Source of the DNA: Clostridiaceae bacterium
GTDB taxonomy: Bacteria; Bacillota; Clostridia; Oscillospirales; Acutalibacteraceae
Direction: 5' to 3'
NCBI GenBank assembly: GCA_016292705.1
Contig: JAEDHZ010000047.1
Span: 1 to 9,530, forward strand
Length of the DNA: 9,530 bases
The notes beneath the pieces were generated by a model that saw nothing but the letters and a program-made list of their open reading frames with translations, had not been told where the DNA came from and did not search any database. The position numbers were made by a program, and so were the translations under genes. Positions 7,021-9,530 of this stretch are shown here, piece after piece; within the stretch, counting starts at the first letter, position 1; each line of letters starts with the position of its first letter.

Positions 7021-7049
7021 TTGACCTTTTTGCCAATTTAAAGTATAAT
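7021..7049 (+). promoter_or_regulatory. Promoter for the ACT-domain/UPF0210 operon
   Basis: TTGACC (7021-7026) and TATAAT (7044-7049) are separated by 17 bases, a close match to the sigma-A consensus. The predicted start is near 7056. The ribosome site AGAGGA (7077-7082) lies 7 bases before the ATG at 7090. Confidence 0.85.
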
Positions 7050-7089
7050 ACTTGGTAACACTTAATAAGCAATGAAAGAGGACTGAATT

Positions 7090-7359
7090 ATGAAAGCTAT
7101 TGTAACTGTATCGGGAAAGGATACCACCGGCATTATTGCCGCAATCTGCACTCTCCTGAGCGAGAACAATGTCAATATACTTGATATAAGCCAGACTGTC
7201 ATGGAAGAGTTTTTCACAATGTCCATGCTTGTTGACACCTCAAAAAGTGAGAAAGGCGTTGCCGAGCTTGCTTCGGCGCTTGATGAGCTCGGAAAGAAAA
7301 TCGGCCTTGTTATCCATACTCAGCGTGAGGACATTTTCACGCTTATGCACAGAGTTTAA
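7090..7359 (+). CDS. ACT domain-containing protein, UPF0237 family
   Basis: This 89-residue protein is essentially a single ACT domain. It opens with KAIVTVSGKDTTGIIAAICT (2-21), the usual first strand, loop and helix, followed by NNVNILDISQTVMEEFFTMSMLVD (26-49). ACT domains bind amino acids or related small molecules at dimer interfaces and regulate enzymes. UPF0237 proteins are free-standing ACT domains of undefined ligand and typically lie directly before a UPF0210 gene, as here with only 11 bases between stop and start. The arrangement suggests it regulates or partners the UPF0210 protein, which is an inference from conserved linkage. Length matches the family. Confidence 0.92.
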   Translation: MKAIVTVSGKDTTGIIAAICTLLSENNVNILDISQTVMEEFFTMSMLVDTSKSEKGVAELASALDELGKKIGLVIHTQREDIFTLMHRV

Positions 7360-7370
7360 GAGGTGGAAAA

Positions 7371-8732
7371 ATGCTTTATAACCCGAAAGATATTATAAGC
7401 ACGCTTGACATGATTGACAATCAGCACCTTGATGTGAGAACAATAACAATGGGCATATCTCTGCTCGACTGTTGCGACGAGGATATTGACAAGGCGTGCA
7501 AAAAGGTCTATGAAAAAATCTGCCGCAAGGCTCAGAAGCTTGTTGAAACCGGGGAACAGATTGAGCGTGAGTTCGGGATTCCTATTGTTAACAAGCGCAT
7601 TTCCGTAACACCGATTGCACTTGTTGCCGCAGCCTGCAAGGCGGAAAGCTATGTTCCGTTTGCGGTTGCGCTTGATGCGGCTGCAAAAAAATGCGGAGTT
7701 AATTTCATCGGCGGCTTTTCTGCTCTTGTCAATAAAGGCTTCACCGAAAGCGATTTGAAGCTTATCAATTCAATTCCGGAAGCGCTGGCGGTTACTGAGC
7801 GTGTCTGTTCAAGTGTTTGCGTTGCCTCAACAAAGTCCGGAATAAATATGGATGCAGTTGCCCTGATGGGTGAGATTATCAAAAAAACTGCGGACAGAAC
7901 AAAAAGTTCGGGCGGATTCGGCTGCGCAAAGCTTGTTGTTTTTGCTAATGCTGTTGAGGATAATCCGTTCATGGCAGGTGCTTTCCACGGTGTGGGCGAG
8001 CCCGAATGTGTCATCAATGTCGGCGTCAGCGGACCGGGTGTTGTTCATCATGCGCTGAAAAGCTGCAAGGGTGAACCGTTTGATGTTGTTGCGGAAACAA
8101 TCAAAAAGACTGCGTTCAAGATTACACGAATGGGACAGCTTGTTGCAAAGGAAGCTTCCGAAAGGCTCGGTGTTCCGTTCGGTATTGTTGACCTTTCGCT
8201 TGCTCCGACGCCTGAAAAGGGCGACTCCGTTGCAAGAATCCTTGAGGAAATGGGACTTGAAAGCTGCGGCACCCACGGAACCACGGCTGCCCTTGCTTTG
8301 CTCAATGATGCGGTCAAAAAAGGCGGCGTAATGGCAAGTAACCATGTCGGCGGTCTTTCCGGAGCATTCATTCCGGTCAGCGAGGATGAGGGCATGATTG
8401 AGGCTGCAAAATGCGGCTCGCTCGGTCTTGACAAGCTTGAGGCCATGACCTGCGTCTGCTCGGTTGGTCTTGACATGATTGCCGTTCCGGGCAACACGCC
8501 GGCTTCAACGCTCTCCGCAATTATTGCGGATGAGGCGGCAATAGGTGTTGTCAATTGCAAAACCACTGCGGTGAGGATCATTCCGGCTCCCGGAAGAGAT
8601 GTCGGCGATGTTGTTGAATTCGGCGGACTTCTCGGTTCTGCTCCGGTTATGCCGGTTCACCCGTTCTCCTCGGACGAATTCATTGCCCGTGGCGGACGCA
8701 TACCTGCTCCGATGCACTCGCTGAAAAACTAA
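7371..8732 (+). CDS. UPF0210 (DUF711/PFL) family protein
   Basis: At 453 residues this is a full-length UPF0210 member. Recognisable stretches are DVRTITMGISLLDC (21-34), NFIGGFSALVNKG (111-123), INVGVSGPGVVHHAL (215-229), SCGTHGTTAALALLND (298-313) and NHVGGLSGAFIPVSEDEGM (324-342). The C-terminus ends GGRIPAPMHSLKN. The many Gly/His-rich loops suggest an enzyme with a nucleotide- or metal-binding site, and the fold has been related to glycyl-radical (PFL-like) barrels, but the reaction is not known to me. No signal peptide or membrane helix is visible, so it should be cytoplasmic. The ribosome site AGAGGTGG overlaps the end of the ACT gene. The stop is doubled (TAATAA). Confidence 0.93.
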   Translation: MLYNPKDIISTLDMIDNQHLDVRTITMGISLLDCCDEDIDKACKKVYEKICRKAQKLVETGEQIEREFGIPIVNKRISVTPIALVAAACKAESYVPFAVALDAAAKKCGVNFIGGFSALVNKGFTESDLKLINSIPEALAVTERVCSSVCVASTKSGINMDAVALMGEIIKKTADRTKSSGGFGCAKLVVFANAVEDNPFMAGAFHGVGEPECVINVGVSGPGVVHHALKSCKGEPFDVVAETIKKTAFKITRMGQLVAKEASERLGVPFGIVDLSLAPTPEKGDSVARILEEMGLESCGTHGTTAALALLNDAVKKGGVMASNHVGGLSGAFIPVSEDEGMIEAAKCGSLGLDKLEAMTCVCSVGLDMIAVPGNTPASTLSAIIADEAAIGVVNCKTTAVRIIPAPGRDVGDVVEFGGLLGSAPVMPVHPFSSDEFIARGGRIPAPMHSLKN

Positions 8733-8765
8733 TAAGCGAAACACTTTAACCGAAAAAGTGAAAAC

Positions 8766-8815
8766 AGCTGTAAATCATGGCGAAAACTGATTTTTCCGTG
8801 ATTTGCAGCTTTTTT
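8766..8815 (+). terminator. Terminator of the ACT-UPF0210 operon
   Basis: A 15-bp stem with two G-U pairs joins AGCTGTAAATCATGG (8766-8780) to CCGTGATTTGCAGCT (8796-8810). The loop can add a GAAAA/TTTTC helix, and the stem is followed by T residues at 8811-8815. It lies 34 bases after the stop. Confidence 0.92.
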
Positions 8816-8862
8816 GTTTCGCCGGGCTTGATTTTATTATTAAAAAATAGAATCTGATGTTC

Positions 8863-8891
8863 TTGACATGTTAACAATTTAATGTTATAAC
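8863..8891 (+). promoter_or_regulatory. Promoter for the downstream surface-protein gene
   Basis: TTGACA (8863-8868) is a perfect -35. After 17 bases comes TATAAC (8886-8891), preceded by TGT as an extended -10. The leader from about 8898 to the ATG at 8967 is about 70 bases. An 8-base palindrome TGTTAACA (8869-8876) lies in the spacer. Confidence 0.8.
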
Positions 8892-8966
8892 TGTTATTGA
8901 AATTATAACTACATTTTAACAATGAGTCGTAAGATATATAACAGATGTAAAAAGGAGAAATGTATA

Positions 8967-9530
8967 ATGGTTAAGATACTTCAAAAAGTAACGGCTGTTT
9001 TTGCCGTGGTGATATTGCTTGCTTCTGCATTCAGCTTCGGAGGGAACATTGGTCTTTTTGCAAATGCGATAGGGGAATATCTTGATCCGTTTGACTATTT
9101 GTTTGATGACAGAATTATCGGTGTGACGGATATTGACGCTTATTCCTATGATACCTATGTTCTTGATTCACTTGAAAATTATTATGACTATTATCAGAAC
9201 GATGACATATATCACAATGACGGCCCTGATATTGAGTTCGATGACATCACATACAGCATTGTTGCGGTTGAGTCTTCCGATCCGAGCGTTGTTGAGGTTG
9301 ATGACTTTGAAACCGGAGGTTATGTTCTCAAGGCCAAGGACAGCGGTTCTGCCGTTATTACCGTTTACCATTACGGAGAGGTTTATAACCAGAAGCCCTC
9401 TGACGATCAGATATATCTCGGCAACTATGACACATTCACAATAAATGTTGAACCCGTTCCGGAGACCGAGGTAACAGTTTCAGGAATTCAGGATTATAAC
9501 TATACGGGAAAAGATATCAAGCCTGCAATT
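8967..9530 (+). CDS. Secreted Ig-like surface protein, 5' part
   Basis: The frame is open to the right edge, giving 188 visible residues. Residues 1-34 look like a signal peptide: Lys3 and Lys7, a hydrophobic core at 9-22, then LFANA as a likely cleavage region. Residues 37-96 are strikingly rich in Asp (15) and Tyr (11), for example NYYDYYQNDD at 71-80. Residues about 94-162 resemble a Big_2-type Ig-like domain (SSDPSVVEVDDF, then KAKDSGSAVITV). The last residues (YNYTGKDIKPAI) match the opening of the Y-x-GK-x-x-P module in the surface protein at the other end of the window. GGAG at 8954-8957 is the ribosome site. The ATG at 8960 is out because it meets a stop after four codons. An exported cell-surface protein is well supported; ligand and anchoring are unknown. 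Confidence 0.85.
   Translation, partial: MVKILQKVTAVFAVVILLASAFSFGGNIGLFANAIGEYLDPFDYLFDDRIIGVTDIDAYSYDTYVLDSLENYYDYYQNDDIYHNDGPDIEFDDITYSIVAVESSDPSVVEVDDFETGGYVLKAKDSGSAVITVYHYGEVYNQKPSDDQIYLGNYDTFTINVEPVPETEVTVSGIQDYNYTGKDIKPAI

Noticed and set aside
8048..8581. Antisense open frame of 177 codons
   Set aside because: It lies wholly within the UPF0210 gene, has no ribosome site or recognisable family features and mirrors that gene's codon pattern.
1..9530. Mobile element, defence island or biosynthetic cluster
   Set aside because: No transposase, integrase, terminal repeats, nuclease or synthase genes are present; gene order and composition look like ordinary chromosome.

Overview
The window looks like chromosome from a mid-GC Firmicute of class Clostridia, probably a gut-type Oscillospiraceae/Ruminococcaceae relative. 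This rests on the TTGACA/TATAAT promoters, purine-rich ribosome binding sites, a membrane-anchored XRE regulator, Fn3/Ig-like surface proteins and the UPF0237-UPF0210 gene pair. The taxon is an inference. There is no rRNA, tRNA, CRISPR array, transposase or phage gene.

Layout: (1) 2-2056 (+) is the 3' end of a large surface protein with cysteine/histidine repeats, a Y-x-GK module and two Fn3 domains, closed by a strong terminator. (2) 2216-3580 (+) is a 454-residue protein that reads as two ThyX (flavin-dependent thymidylate synthase) domains in tandem, with its own promoter and terminator. (3) 3869-4852 and 4866-5321 (+) are an apparent operon: an XRE regulator with six predicted membrane helices, then a GNAT acetyltransferase. 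Upstream lies a region rich in inverted repeats. (4) 5355-6890 (-) is a complete YifB/ComM AAA+ ATPase, convergent with the acetyltransferase. (5) 7090-7359 and 7371-8732 (+) are the ACT-domain UPF0237 and UPF0210 (DUF711) pair, transcribed divergently from yifB and ended by a long hairpin. (6) 8967-9530 (+) is the 5' end of a second secreted surface protein, cut by the window edge just as it enters a module resembling the one in the first gene.

Most genes are conserved housekeeping or hypothetical families in short independent transcription units. The most unusual element is the tandem ThyX protein. Its N-terminal half keeps the equivalents of Ser88, Arg90, Arg147 and His53 (Thermotoga numbering) but has lost the RHR motif. 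Its C-terminal half keeps RHR and Arg174 but has lost those others. This complementary loss suggests a fused pseudo-dimer that builds one composite active site per chain. Other points of note are the internal duplication in the XRE membrane region, the dyads upstream of it, and the two related surface-protein genes at the two ends of the window.
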